Shown: positions 8,418-16,741 of the stretch, in pieces | Layout of the letters: each line of letters opens with the position of its first letter | Position numbering within the stretch: the stretch's first letter is position 1 | NCBI GenBank assembly: GCA_003518365.1 | Contig: DOYU01000022.1 | Span: 29,502-93,501, forward strand | Length of the DNA: 64,000 nt | Source of the DNA: Candidatus Magasanikiibacteriota bacterium | GTDB lineage: Bacteria > Patescibacteriota > Patescibacteriia > Magasanikbacterales > UBA922 | Reading direction: 5' to 3' | The notes under the pieces: generated by a model | The model's database searches: none | What the model saw: only the letters and a program-made list of their open reading frames with translations | Told to the model about the DNA's origin: nothing | Translations under genes and position numbers: made by a program

Positions 8418-8966
8418 ATGACAGAGCCAACACTCTACACACAATATAAAACGACTGTTGCACCAAAACTGCAAGAACAGTTTGGGTACAAAAATGTTAT
8501 GCAAGTACCACGCATTAAAAAAGTTGTGGTCAATGTTGGCTATGGTCGACATGTAAAGGATAAACAGTATATTGAGCAAATTGAAAAGACACTGACACAG
8601 ATTACAGGACAAAAGCCAGTACATAATAAATCGAAAAAAGCTATTTCAAATTTTAAAATCAGAGAGGGGATGAATATTGGTGTATCCGTAACTCTGAGAG
8701 GGCGATCCATGTACGAATTTTTAAACAAATTGATTCATATTACATTTCCACGGGTGCGAGATTTTCGAGGTATTAGTCCAAAAAGTTTTGACGCACAGGG
8801 AAATTATGCTATAGGATTTAAAGAAAACATTGCATTTCCGGAAATTGGTGGCGACGCCGTAGAACGCATGCATGGGCTTGAAGTCGTGATAACTACTACG
8901 GCGATCAACAAAAAAGAAGGACTCGCACTTTTGAAAGAAATTGGATTCCCATTTCGGGACAAATAA
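8418..8966 (+). CDS. rplE: 50S ribosomal protein L5
   Basis: L5 (uL5) binds 5S rRNA in the central protuberance and bridges to S13. Motifs: VPRIKKVVVNVGYG, ITGQKPVHNKSKKAISNFKI, REGMNIGVSVTLRG, PRVRDFRGISPKSFD, and the IAFPEIGG end region. The start at 8418 removes eight residues that overlap rplX. 182 aa, normal. Confidence 0.96.
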   Translation: MTEPTLYTQYKTTVAPKLQEQFGYKNVMQVPRIKKVVVNVGYGRHVKDKQYIEQIEKTLTQITGQKPVHNKSKKAISNFKIREGMNIGVSVTLRGRSMYEFLNKLIHITFPRVRDFRGISPKSFDAQGNYAIGFKENIAFPEIGGDAVERMHGLEVVITTTAINKKEGLALLKEIGFPFRDK

Positions 8967-8975
8967 TATAGTGTT

Positions 8976-9161
8976 ATGGCAACAAAAGGACAAATAGCAA
9001 AATCAAAACGTATTCCAAAGTTTAGTACTCGACTCGTGCGACGATGCTGGAATTGTGGACGAAAACGAGCATTTATGAGAAAATTTGGATTGTGCCGTAT
9101 TTGTTTCCGGGAAATGGCAAACGATGGAAAACTCCCGGGTGTCCGTAAATCAAGCTGGTAA
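8976..9161 (+). CDS. rpsN: 30S ribosomal protein S14, zinc-binding type
   Basis: S14 (uS14) of the short C+ form: 61 aa with two CxxC pairs (CWNC at about residues 24-27 and CRIC at about 39-42) that bind zinc, and the [20 protein letters not shown] core. The C-terminus GVRKSSW is typical. Short zinc-type S14 is the ancestral form and is common in CPR and Gram-positives. Confidence 0.97.
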   Translation: MATKGQIAKSKRIPKFSTRLVRRCWNCGRKRAFMRKFGLCRICFREMANDGKLPGVRKSSW

Positions 9162-9173
9162 GACGATTATTCT

Positions 9174-9563
9174 ATGATGACAGACCCAATCGCAGACATG
9201 CTCACACGTATCAGAAACGCTGCAAAATCACGCAAGCGTACTACTGAAGTACCTGTATCTAAGGTAAAAAGAGCTCTTGCAGATCTTCTCAAAGCAGAAG
9301 GCTATCTTCAAGACGTTGCAGAAATTGATGGCAACCCACGTATGCTTGTATTGACATTGGCGTACCAGGGAAAACAATCAAAAATTCAATCTATTACTCG
9401 TGAAAGCAAGCCTGGACATCGGGTATACCGAAAATCTGATGAGATGCCTCGTGTTTTGAATGATTATGGTATCGCGATTGTGTCAACATCAAAAGGAATC
9501 ATGACAAATAAGCAAGCGCGACAAGATGGTGTTGGGGGCGAAGTGCTTTGTAGTATCTATTAA
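9174..9563 (+). CDS. rpsH: 30S ribosomal protein S8
   Basis: S8 (uS8) binds helix 21 of 16S rRNA and in E. coli represses the spc operon. It opens MMTDPIADMLTRIRNA and ends SKGIMTNKQARQDGVGGEVL plus the CSIY terminus. 129 aa. Two ATG codons are adjacent (9174 and 9177); the first has T at -1. Confidence 0.97.
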   Translation: MMTDPIADMLTRIRNAAKSRKRTTEVPVSKVKRALADLLKAEGYLQDVAEIDGNPRMLVLTLAYQGKQSKIQSITRESKPGHRVYRKSDEMPRVLNDYGIAIVSTSKGIMTNKQARQDGVGGEVLCSIY

Positions 9564-9566
9564 TGT

Positions 9567-10115
9567 ATGTCACGTATAGGAAAAAAGACAATTGAGATCC
9601 CGCAAGGCGTCACGGTGACGATTGCCAATGATGTGGTGAAAGTCCAAGGTCCAAAAGGGACGCTCGAAAGGCGTATTCATCCACTCGTGAGTGTGTCAGT
9701 CACGGACAATGTTGTGGCAGTTGATGTGGTACAAAAAGAAGAAAAGAAAGAGCGTTCACTCTGGGGAACGTTTGGTGCACATATTCGAAACATGATTGAG
9801 GGAGTAACCACTGGATTTAAAAAAGAATTGGAAGTCAACGGCGTAGGATATAAAGTGGCGATGCAAGGAACGGACCTTAAATTAGATCTTGGTTTTTCTC
9901 ATCCTGTTATCTATAAGATTCCCGCAACTGTCCAAGCGAGTGTTGAGAAAAATGTTATGACGCTTGTCAGTGCTGATAAAGAATTATTGGGCGCTACGGC
10001 AGCAGAGATTCGTTCTATCCGTAAACCTGAACCATATAAAGGAAAGGGAATTAAGTATATGGAAGAACAGATTCGACGCAAAGCAGGAAAAGCTGCAAAG
10101 GCAGCTGGTGCGTAA
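9567..10115 (+). CDS. rplF: 50S ribosomal protein L6
   Basis: L6 (uL6) lies near the sarcin-ricin loop. The start MSRIGKKTIEIPQGVTV, the KVQGPKGTLERR element, GVGYKVAMQGTDLKLDLGFS and the signature KPEPYKGKGIKY are conserved. 182 aa, normal length, two repeated domains. Followed by rplR after 17 bases. Confidence 0.97.
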   Translation: MSRIGKKTIEIPQGVTVTIANDVVKVQGPKGTLERRIHPLVSVSVTDNVVAVDVVQKEEKKERSLWGTFGAHIRNMIEGVTTGFKKELEVNGVGYKVAMQGTDLKLDLGFSHPVIYKIPATVQASVEKNVMTLVSADKELLGATAAEIRSIRKPEPYKGKGIKYMEEQIRRKAGKAAKAAGA

Positions 10116-10132
10116 TTCTCCATACATATTCT

Positions 10133-10510
10133 ATGAATACTAAACATCAGACAAAAGAACAAAAACGAGCTCGTCGACGCGTGCGTGTTCGTGCTCGTGT
10201 TGAAGGCACTGCGCTTCGTCCACGACTTTGTGTATTTCGGAGTCTTCGTGGGATGTATGTCCAGCTTATTGACGATGTCGCTAGTCTTACGCTTGTGAGT
10301 GTGCATAGTAAAAAAGATGCTTCTCTTGATGTTGACGCAGGAGATCGAACTGGCAAAGAAGCGCGTGCCTATGTGCTTGGAAAAGTCCTTGCTGAAAAAG
10401 CTCAAAAAGCAAACATTACAACGGTCGTTTTTGATCGTGGTGGGTATGCATACCATGGACGTGTGAAGGCTGTTGCAGATGGTGCACGAGATGGTGGTTT
10501 GATATTCTAA
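10133..10510 (+). CDS. rplR: 50S ribosomal protein L18
   Basis: L18 (uL18) binds 5S rRNA. An Arg-rich N-terminus (QKRARRRVRVRARVEG), LRPRLCVFRSLRGMYVQLID, and the VVFDRGGYAYHGRVKAVADGAR C-terminus are diagnostic. 125 aa. Slightly GC-richer than its neighbours because of Arg codons. Confidence 0.96.
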   Translation: MNTKHQTKEQKRARRRVRVRARVEGTALRPRLCVFRSLRGMYVQLIDDVASLTLVSVHSKKDASLDVDAGDRTGKEARAYVLGKVLAEKAQKANITTVVFDRGGYAYHGRVKAVADGARDGGLIF

Positions 10511-10522
10511 TTTCGATTTCAT

Positions 10523-11116
10523 ATGGCACAACCAGAAGGAAAACGAAGACGTGGCTCTCGAGCCCCAAAAGAAAAACCAGAGTTTGACCAACAAATTGTT
10601 GATCTTGCTCGTGTAACTCGTGTTACAAAAGGTGGAAAACAAATGAGTTTCCGATGTTGTGTTCTTATTGGTGATCGAAATGGGCGTGTTGGGTATGGTA
10701 TTCAAAAAGGAAAAGATGTCCAGATCGCTGTAGAAAAAGCAGTTCGACAGGCAAAGAAGCATATGATCCTTGTGCCCCTTATCAAGGAAACATTGCCACA
10801 TACGGTGCATGCGAAATTTAAAGCGGCTGATGTTATGCTCAAACCGGCACCAAAAGGGTCTGGTATTATTGCAGGATCAGTAATTCGCACGGTGCTTGAA
10901 ATGGCAGGCGTCCCAAATGCTTCATCAAAAATGCTTGGGAAGACAAATAATAAAATCAACAATATCAAAGCAACCTTTGATGCATTGCAATCGTTTCATG
11001 TCAAAGAAAAAGGATCTAAAAAAGCTTCTAAAAAAATAGACGAAACGAATGACATCTCGAACAAGACTGTTCAGGATCCAAAAGCAACTGTATCTGAAGA
11101 AAAGAAATCAGTATAA
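10523..11116 (+). CDS. rpsE: 30S ribosomal protein S5
   Basis: S5 (uS5) supports decoding fidelity. The double-stranded-RNA-binding part with VTKGGKQMSFRCCVLIGDRN, GRVGYGIQKGKDV, and the C-terminal PAPKGSGIIAGSVIRTVLEM are conserved. A Lys/Thr/Asp/Glu tail of about 35 residues follows the core, making 197 aa. The next gene is rplO with only 4 bases between: rpmD (L30), normally here, is absent. Confidence 0.97.
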   Translation: MAQPEGKRRRGSRAPKEKPEFDQQIVDLARVTRVTKGGKQMSFRCCVLIGDRNGRVGYGIQKGKDVQIAVEKAVRQAKKHMILVPLIKETLPHTVHAKFKAADVMLKPAPKGSGIIAGSVIRTVLEMAGVPNASSKMLGKTNNKINNIKATFDALQSFHVKEKGSKKASKKIDETNDISNKTVQDPKATVSEEKKSV

Positions 11117-11120
11117 TTAT

Positions 11121-11564
11121 ATGGCAATTGGTGCACACACAATTTCAAAAGCATTCGGATCAGCACGACAAAAAAAACGTGTTGGTCGTGGGAATGGATC
11201 ACAAAAAGGAACCACCGCAGCTCGTGGTACGAAAGGCCAACGAGCTCGTTCTGGTGGAAAGAGTAGAACCGCTGTTCGGGGAATGAAGCAATCTCTTCTC
11301 AAAGTTCCAAAACTTCGTGGATTTACGAGTATGCATCCAAAGGCACAGGCTGTGTCACTTCGAACACTGAATCGTGTCGCAGAAGAACATGTTTTGGTGA
11401 CACCTTCATTTCTCAAAAGCAAAAGTGTTATCAAGAACATCTCACATCCTGTAAAGATTGTTGCCGGTGGTACATTGACGAAGAACGTCACACTGCAGGG
11501 ATGTGTTGCAACAAAGGCTGCGACCGCTGCAATTGAGCAAGCAGGCGGCTCTCTTCGTTTCTAA
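11121..11564 (+). CDS. rplO: 50S ribosomal protein L15
   Basis: L15 (uL15) is a late-assembly 50S protein. The Gly/Arg-rich N-terminal part KKRVGRGNGSQKGTTAARG, then SGGKSRTAVRGMKQSLLKVP and the C-terminal globular domain are typical. I chose 11121 (MAIGAHTIS) because the open frame upstream overlaps rpsE in another frame. 147 aa. Last r-protein of the block. Confidence 0.96.
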   Translation: MAIGAHTISKAFGSARQKKRVGRGNGSQKGTTAARGTKGQRARSGGKSRTAVRGMKQSLLKVPKLRGFTSMHPKAQAVSLRTLNRVAEEHVLVTPSFLKSKSVIKNISHPVKIVAGGTLTKNVTLQGCVATKAATAAIEQAGGSLRF

Positions 11565-11590
11565 GAATACTGATGGTCAGTATTCTTTGT
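11565..11590 (+). terminator. Hairpin after rplO
   Basis: GAATACTGA (11565-11573) pairs perfectly with TCAGTATTC (11577-11585) around a TGG loop, followed by TTTGTGTG. The T tract is short, so it may only partly terminate and set secY at a lower level than the r-proteins. Confidence 0.5.
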
Positions 11591-11658
11591 GTGTGATATC
11601 ATGCACATGTTATCGGGTTGGGTTGCTCTACTCATCTCCATCATCACATTAGCTTTGT

Positions 11659-12939
11659 ATGTTAGAAACACTCCGCCGTATTTGGAAAATTAAAAATCTT
11701 CGTCAGAACATCCTGTTTGTCCTTGGGATGCTTGTTATTTTTCGTGCAGCTGCACATATTCCTGTCCCAGGAGTAGATATTGAAGCACTTCGAGGTTTTT
11801 TGTCTGGCAATCAGGTGCTTGGGTTATTGAATATTTTTTCAGGTGGTACGATTGAAAATTTTTCTATTGTGATGCTTGGTGTTGGTCCATATATTACGGC
11901 GTCCATTATTTTTCAAGTGTTGACAATGGCGCTCCCTCAGTTGGAAGAATTGCAAAAAGAAGGGGAGTCTGGACAGCGAAAAATCAACATGTATACCCGT
12001 ATTGCAAGTATTCCTCTGGCTATTCTCCAGGCGTTTGCCTTGTTGCGTTTGCTTGGTTCTACCGCAAGCCAGGCTGGTGGCAATATCCTTGGTATTTCAT
12101 CTCCCTTTCAATGGGTTGCGATGATTACTGCTGTCACCGCTGGAACCGTCTTCCTTATGTGGATTGGTGAACTTATTACTGAAAAAAATATCGGCAATGG
12201 TATTTCTATTTTGATCTTTTCTGCCATTGTTTCTGGACTGCCAACGACCATTCAAAACCTTGTGGTAAATTACAACCCTGCGGATTTGACAACGTATATT
12301 TTATTTGTGGCAGTTGCATTAGTGACGATCGTTGGCGTCGTGTACATTACTGAAGGACAACGCAATATCCCTATTACCTATGCGCGACAAGTGCGTGGAC
12401 GTGCTGCTGCTGGTATGAAAAACCATCTGCCGCTTCGTCTGAACATGGCCGGTGTGATCCCTATTATCTTTGCCGTATCTGTCGTACTCTTTCCACCAAT
12501 GATTGCACAGTTTTTTTCAAACAATCCTGGAACAGGTGGGGCAATAGCACGAGGCATTATTACCTTTTTCAATAATCAACTATATTACGGGTTGCTGTAT
12601 TTCATTCTTGTATTTGGGTTCACCTATTTTTATACTGCGATTATCTTCCGACCAGATAAAATGGCTGAAAACCTACAACGACAAGGTGCCTTTATTGCCA
12701 ATGTTCGTCCAGGCAAGCAAACAGAAGAATATCTTGGCAAGGTCATGAATCGTCTTGTCTTTAGTGGAGCGCTTTTTCTTGCGCTTATCGCTGTCTTGCC
12801 ACTCATTGTTCAGGCATTTACTCGTTCACAAGTATTGGCTGTGGGTGGTATCAGTCTTCTCATTGTGGTGAGCGTTGCTATTGAAATGGCAAAGCAAGTA
12901 CAAGCTCAGCTCACGATGCATGAATACGATAGAGTGTAA
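11659..12939 (+). CDS. secY: Protein translocase subunit SecY
   Basis: SecY is the channel of the Sec translocon, here with 426 aa and about ten hydrophobic segments. Recognisable parts are the start LRRIWKIKNLRQNILFVLGM, the plug-region PGVDIEALR, GVGPYITASIIFQ, the cytosolic loop EGQRNIPITYARQVRG, LPLRLNMAGVIPIIFA, and the FRPDKMAENLQRQGAFI loop with the final MHEYDRV. It closes the ribosomal transcription unit, as in most bacteria, and is followed by a strong terminator. Confidence 0.97.
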   Translation: MLETLRRIWKIKNLRQNILFVLGMLVIFRAAAHIPVPGVDIEALRGFLSGNQVLGLLNIFSGGTIENFSIVMLGVGPYITASIIFQVLTMALPQLEELQKEGESGQRKINMYTRIASIPLAILQAFALLRLLGSTASQAGGNILGISSPFQWVAMITAVTAGTVFLMWIGELITEKNIGNGISILIFSAIVSGLPTTIQNLVVNYNPADLTTYILFVAVALVTIVGVVYITEGQRNIPITYARQVRGRAAAGMKNHLPLRLNMAGVIPIIFAVSVVLFPPMIAQFFSNNPGTGGAIARGIITFFNNQLYYGLLYFILVFGFTYFYTAIIFRPDKMAENLQRQGAFIANVRPGKQTEEYLGKVMNRLVFSGALFLALIAVLPLIVQAFTRSQVLAVGGISLLIVVSVAIEMAKQVQAQLTMHEYDRV

Positions 12940-12959
12940 GCAAAAAATAATAAATAATA

Positions 12960-12987
12960 AACAAAACCCCATGATAGGGGTTTTGTT
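12960..12987 (+). terminator. Intrinsic terminator after secY
   Basis: AACAAAACCCC (12960-12970) pairs with GGGGTTTTGTT (12977-12987) over an ATGATA loop. It is symmetric but only + strand transcription needs it. Confidence 0.8.
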
Positions 12988-13006
12988 GTAGAGTGGAGTA
13001 AAAGAC

Positions 13007-13035
13007 TTGATTTTTTTGATATTGTCCTATACAAT
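13007..13035 (+). promoter_or_regulatory. Promoter of the 13060-adk unit
   Basis: TTGATT (13007-13012), 17-base spacer, TACAAT (13030-13035). It restarts transcription after the secY terminator, about 18 bases before the gene at 13060 would need a leader, so the leader is short. Confidence 0.7.
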
Positions 13036-13059
13036 TCCTTTGTTATAACGTATGTTGTT

Positions 13060-13350
13060 ATGGGATTTTTTGACTATATCTTTGGGAGTAATGCAGCGTA
13101 TTCGTCTGAGATGAAAGCCGTCTCGAGAGAACAAATACGTATGTTTGTCTCACAGTCGAGCGTGCGTACTCTTGATAGTAAGGAAGAAGATGCCATCGAA
13201 GACGCACTTGCTACGGCTCGACAAGATGGAAAGATATCACTTCAGAAGGTAGATAAGACATTACAGTCACTTGTGTCGAAACGTGTGATCAGTATCAATG
13301 ATAAAAAAGGAGTGTTTACTCTCTTTGAACAATATTTTGAATCACGGTAA
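13060..13350 (+). CDS. Hypothetical protein between secY and adk
   Basis: The 96-aa product is not recognised. It begins MGFFDYIFG and is soluble, charged and probably mostly helical, with an acidic centre (SKEEDAIEDALATARQDGK) and a C-terminal Phe/Tyr-rich end. It has its own promoter and its stop overlaps the first possible adk start, so the two genes are translationally adjacent. Its place between secY and adk, where most bacteria have nothing, suggests a lineage-specific gene. Confidence 0.75.
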   Translation: MGFFDYIFGSNAAYSSEMKAVSREQIRMFVSQSSVRTLDSKEEDAIEDALATARQDGKISLQKVDKTLQSLVSKRVISINDKKGVFTLFEQYFESR

Positions 13351-13355
13351 TGCGT

Positions 13356-13943
13356 ATGAAAAAAATTATTATTCTTCTCGGTATCCCAGGAAGTGGAAAA
13401 GGGACGCAAGCAATGCGGCTTGTTGAGCGTTATGGGTACACACACATTTCAACTGGCGACTTGCTCAGAGGGCTGCAAGGCAGAACAGATCTTGATTCCG
13501 AATTACAAGAAGCCGTAGACACCATGCTTGAAGGAAAATTGGTCAAAGACACTGTTGTGTATAGACTTGGTTTTGACGCGATTCGCGACGCACTTGATGC
13601 TGGCAAAGGTGTTGTGCTCGATGGTGTTGTGCGCAATCGTGCGCAGGCAGAGTGCTACTATGCGTTTTTTGAAGAATTAGGTGTTGTCAATGATGTACAG
13701 GTGATTGAAATTGCTCTTGATGACACGGAAAGTTTTGATCGTTTGAAAGCGCGGATTGCCAGTGGGTACCAGTCGCGTCCTGATGATACACAAGAAATTC
13801 TTCGTGAACGTATCAAAGTCCAGGGCAACACTGCACTTGCACCCATCAAAGCCTTTTATGACGCGCATGGTGTGCTTGCTCGGGTGGATGGACGAGCGTC
13901 TATGGATGATGTAGAGAAAGCCATTACTGCTATTTTGTCGTAA
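13356..13943 (+). CDS. adk: Adenylate kinase (short-lid form)
   Basis: Adenylate kinase converts AMP and ATP to two ADP. The P-loop GIPGSGKGTQ and the STGDLLR motif are clear, as is SRPDDTQEILRERI near the C-terminus. The AMP-binding motif usually read as DGFPR is here DGVVRNRAQA: the Phe/Tyr-Pro pair is replaced while the Arg is kept. The lid is short, without zinc cysteines, giving 195 aa. An earlier ATG at 13350 overlaps the previous stop; 13356 is preferred because T precedes it. A relative of UMP/CMP or archaeal-like NMP kinases cannot be fully excluded. Confidence 0.85.
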   Translation: MKKIIILLGIPGSGKGTQAMRLVERYGYTHISTGDLLRGLQGRTDLDSELQEAVDTMLEGKLVKDTVVYRLGFDAIRDALDAGKGVVLDGVVRNRAQAECYYAFFEELGVVNDVQVIEIALDDTESFDRLKARIASGYQSRPDDTQEILRERIKVQGNTALAPIKAFYDAHGVLARVDGRASMDDVEKAITAILS

Positions 13944-13953
13944 CATTTGAGAA

Positions 13954-14036
13954 TAAAAAAATAGACCCTCTTGGAGTCCTACTGCGAGATGTACACCTCG
14001 CAGTTTCGCCTCAACAAGAATGGTCGTTTTTTTTTG
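13954..14036 (+). terminator. Long nested terminator after adk
   Basis: An outer stem formed by an A tract plus GACC and CTCTTG with CAAGAA and GGTC encloses an inner perfect stem CTGCGAG/CTCGCAG, followed by a run of T. The inner hairpin makes this larger than a simple terminator, so it may be a small structured RNA element as well. The rest of the spacer up to map shows no gene. Confidence 0.6.
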
Positions 14037-14150
14037 CCTTTCGGCACTCTCTAGAGAGTCTTGATGCCATGCACCATAGTGCCTGGCAAAAGAGCTTGCA
14101 TATTATATCGGTGTTTTACGATATTGTCTATGTGGTGCTATGTGGACATC

Positions 14151-14178
14151 TTGATTTTTTTGGTTTTTGTGTTAGTAT
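14151..14178 (+). promoter_or_regulatory. Promoter of map
   Basis: TTGATT (14151-14156), 16-base spacer, TAGTAT (14173-14178). The map start codon is 32 bases further on, so the leader is about 25 nt. Confidence 0.6.
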
Positions 14179-14210
14179 GGGAATAAATAAATATACCAAT
14201 TATCTGTTGT

Positions 14211-15020
14211 ATGGCCTATCTGAAAACACAAGAAGAACAAGATGCAATTCTCAAAGGAGGACTTTTGTTGGGGGCAATTCTAGAAGATCTTGGGAAGATG
14301 GCAAAACCCGGAGTGACGACTCTTGAGATCGATACGGAAGCAGAACGACGTATTCGTGCGGTCGGTGGTATTCCTGCGTTTAAAGGCTATGCTCCATCAG
14401 GGCATCGTCCTTTTCCTGGGACTATTTGTGCGTGTGTGAACGATGAAATTGTGCATGGTATCCCGTCAGACCGTGTTCTTATTGAAGGTCAAATTTTGAG
14501 TATTGATATTGGGATGCAGTATCCAGCCAAGAGTGGGCTAGGGCAAGGGGGCAATGGATTTTTTACAGATACGGCGATTACGGTGCCTGTCGGAGAGATC
14601 AACAGTCAAGCACGACAGCTCTTATCTGTCACAAAAAAATCACTTGAAATGGCAATAGAGGTTGCGACGGCTGGGACATCGGTTGCAGAGATTGGCAGAG
14701 TGATAGAGCGGTATATTGAGCCACAAGGCTATGGCATTGTCAGAGACCTGGTGGGTCATGGCGTCGGGCATGAGGTGCATGAAGATCCTGCTGTGCCAAA
14801 TTATTATGAAGCATATCTTGAAAAAAAATTGTTGAAGCCGGGCGTGGTCATTGCGATTGAACCGATGATCACGGTGGGCGATTATCGTACAGATGTCCTC
14901 GACGATGGGTGGACTATTGTCACAGACGATGGCAGTTTATCGGCTCATTTTGAACATACGATTATTATCACAGAGGATGGGAAGCCTATTGTCGCGACAC
15001 TCAGGCCATCAGAAAAATAA
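14211..15020 (+). CDS. map: Methionine aminopeptidase, type I
   Basis: Removes the N-terminal Met from nascent proteins. The pita-bread fold has its five metal ligands: Asp in SIDIG, Asp in FFTDTAIT, His in GHGVGHEVHE, Glu in AIEPMIT and Glu in SAHFEHTI region. HEDPAVPNYY is typical. 269 aa, with no zinc-finger extension. In many bacteria map follows adk and precedes infA; here infA and the rest of the alpha operon are not downstream, so the block is broken at this point. Confidence 0.95.
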   Translation: MAYLKTQEEQDAILKGGLLLGAILEDLGKMAKPGVTTLEIDTEAERRIRAVGGIPAFKGYAPSGHRPFPGTICACVNDEIVHGIPSDRVLIEGQILSIDIGMQYPAKSGLGQGGNGFFTDTAITVPVGEINSQARQLLSVTKKSLEMAIEVATAGTSVAEIGRVIERYIEPQGYGIVRDLVGHGVGHEVHEDPAVPNYYEAYLEKKLLKPGVVIAIEPMITVGDYRTDVLDDGWTIVTDDGSLSAHFEHTIIITEDGKPIVATLRPSEK

Positions 15021-15022
15021 CT

Positions 15023-16738
15023 ATGTCTGTGCCATATACACTGGGACATGATTTTTTCAAAGTACAGCAATGTTTGTTTGCTGTACTTTTTTTTGTGTTT
15101 GCTGTCACATTTGTGAGTCCTGTTCATGCAAGTGAATTTCCTATTTCACTGCAAGGAGTAGAGGAGTCGGCTGTCTCTCCAGACTTGTATGCGTGCGTAC
15201 AAGATGCAAATCAAGCATATCTGTACAATGCAGAGATACGGTATTCAGATTGGCTGGAACAAGCCGTCGCATGTTACCGACAAACTGGCGATATGTCACT
15301 CCTTCCATCTTTTTTCCAAGCATACGATTTTTCTACTGCTGAAAAAGATTTTGCCTTAGAAAATTGTAATGCTGATGTGCAGCGTGGACAGTATGCACGA
15401 CTCACTGCATGTGCGTGGAGTGGAAAAAGTATCAACGCATGTTATGCTGAAGAAAAAAATACAACTGTTCAGTTGTTATCGGCGTGTTATAAAGAAAACA
15501 TTCCAGAAGACAGTATATGGAATCTGCCGATCATGCAGCAGGGGATAGAGGCCATGCTCGGCGGGGCAGATTACAACACGATGTCGCTCGAAGAAAAATA
15601 TACCCTTGATACATGTCTGCAAGATGCATTATCCGGGGAAAAGGCTGACACGCTTGATCAAGAAAAGGAAGCTGCAATTGCATCTTGTTATACCGAGGTC
15701 GGATTGACGGATGTTGCTGCCTTTTATACCAAAACATCCATTGTGGTTGATTGTGCCCTCGAAGTAGCAAGTCGTCGAGGCGTCTCTGATATCAAGACAC
15801 TGATTGTCTCTCGATCTGCCGCTGATGAAGCATACATCGAACAATGTGTGGTAAAGAAAACTGCCCCGATTATTCTTGGCATAGCAGTAGTAAACATTCC
15901 ATTTGCAGCTGGCTTTGGAAATCTTTTGTTGTACCTCCAATTTTTCTTTACACAACCACTTCTTCTGCTACGTGGAAAACGAGAAAATTGGGGGAAAGTG
16001 CTGGACGCTATGACAGGATCGCCGATAGACCTCTCCGCTGTCAGACTTATTGATGAAGAAAAACAGACCGTCCTCAGAAGTATGGTGACAAACAAGAAGG
16101 GAGAGTATTTCTTTTTGCCACCAACCGGGACATATCGCGTGGAAGCGATGAAGCAAGGATATGCATTCCCATCTACCTTATTGAAAGGATCTCCAGAGTA
16201 TTATTTTGGAAAGAGTTTTGCAATCGATTCAAAAGGAGATGTCATAGACAAACATATTCCTCTTGATCCGGCTGTTGAAACGGTTTCTGTACGAGCATTT
16301 CTTCTGAAAAAATGGCGATACCGTATTGGGACCTTGTTTGCTGTGGTAGGTCCCGTATCTTCTCTGATATTTTTTATCTTCGTGCCAAAGTGGTGGGTTG
16401 CTGTCCTCATTGTATTGCATATTGTTTTGTTTTTTGTCTTCCGTCGTCTGTCATCGAGGCATACCGTAAAACAATTTGGTGTGGTAACAGATGAAAATGG
16501 GAAATCATTGAGTCAGGTAAAAGTCATGCTCTTTAACGGACCGTATAAAAAGTTGCTGCAATATTATGTGACGGATATGTTTGGACGATACTACTTTCCT
16601 CCTATTGTCGGTGAGTTTATTGTTAAATTTGAAAAAGATGGTTTTGAAATGGCGAGTAAAGAAATTCAGATTAGTCCACTTGATACGACGAAAACAGTAC
16701 ATCTGGATGTTCATTTGAAATCTACTATAACGTCATAA
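15023..16738 (+). CDS. Cys-containing exported protein with membrane anchors and two carboxypeptidase-regulatory-like domains
   Basis: 571 aa, unknown function. An N-terminal signal-type helix (about residues 15-37, ending in VHASE) leads a 200-residue exported segment with spaced Cys, two hydrophobic stretches near residues 280-320, a beta domain (GKVLDAMTGSPIDLSAVRL, TNKKGEYFFLPPTGTYRVEA), a hydrophobic hairpin (about 430-475) and a second such domain (GVVTDENGKSLSQVKVMLF, TDMFGRYYFPPIVGEF). The beta domains look like the carboxypeptidase D regulatory-like fold, often used in surface proteins. It starts 2 bases after map and precedes ruvX by 3, so it is co-transcribed with housekeeping genes. 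Confidence 0.75.
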   Translation: MSVPYTLGHDFFKVQQCLFAVLFFVFAVTFVSPVHASEFPISLQGVEESAVSPDLYACVQDANQAYLYNAEIRYSDWLEQAVACYRQTGDMSLLPSFFQAYDFSTAEKDFALENCNADVQRGQYARLTACAWSGKSINACYAEEKNTTVQLLSACYKENIPEDSIWNLPIMQQGIEAMLGGADYNTMSLEEKYTLDTCLQDALSGEKADTLDQEKEAAIASCYTEVGLTDVAAFYTKTSIVVDCALEVASRRGVSDIKTLIVSRSAADEAYIEQCVVKKTAPIILGIAVVNIPFAAGFGNLLLYLQFFFTQPLLLLRGKRENWGKVLDAMTGSPIDLSAVRLIDEEKQTVLRSMVTNKKGEYFFLPPTGTYRVEAMKQGYAFPSTLLKGSPEYYFGKSFAIDSKGDVIDKHIPLDPAVETVSVRAFLLKKWRYRIGTLFAVVGPVSSLIFFIFVPKWWVAVLIVLHIVLFFVFRRLSSRHTVKQFGVVTDENGKSLSQVKVMLFNGPYKKLLQYYVTDMFGRYYFPPIVGEFIVKFEKDGFEMASKEIQISPLDTTKTVHLDVHLKSTITS

Positions 16739-16741
16739 TAT

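Noticed and set aside
9911..10810. 299-codon minus-strand frame across rplF-rpsE
   Set aside because: It is antisense to three certain ribosomal genes and has no recognisable protein features.
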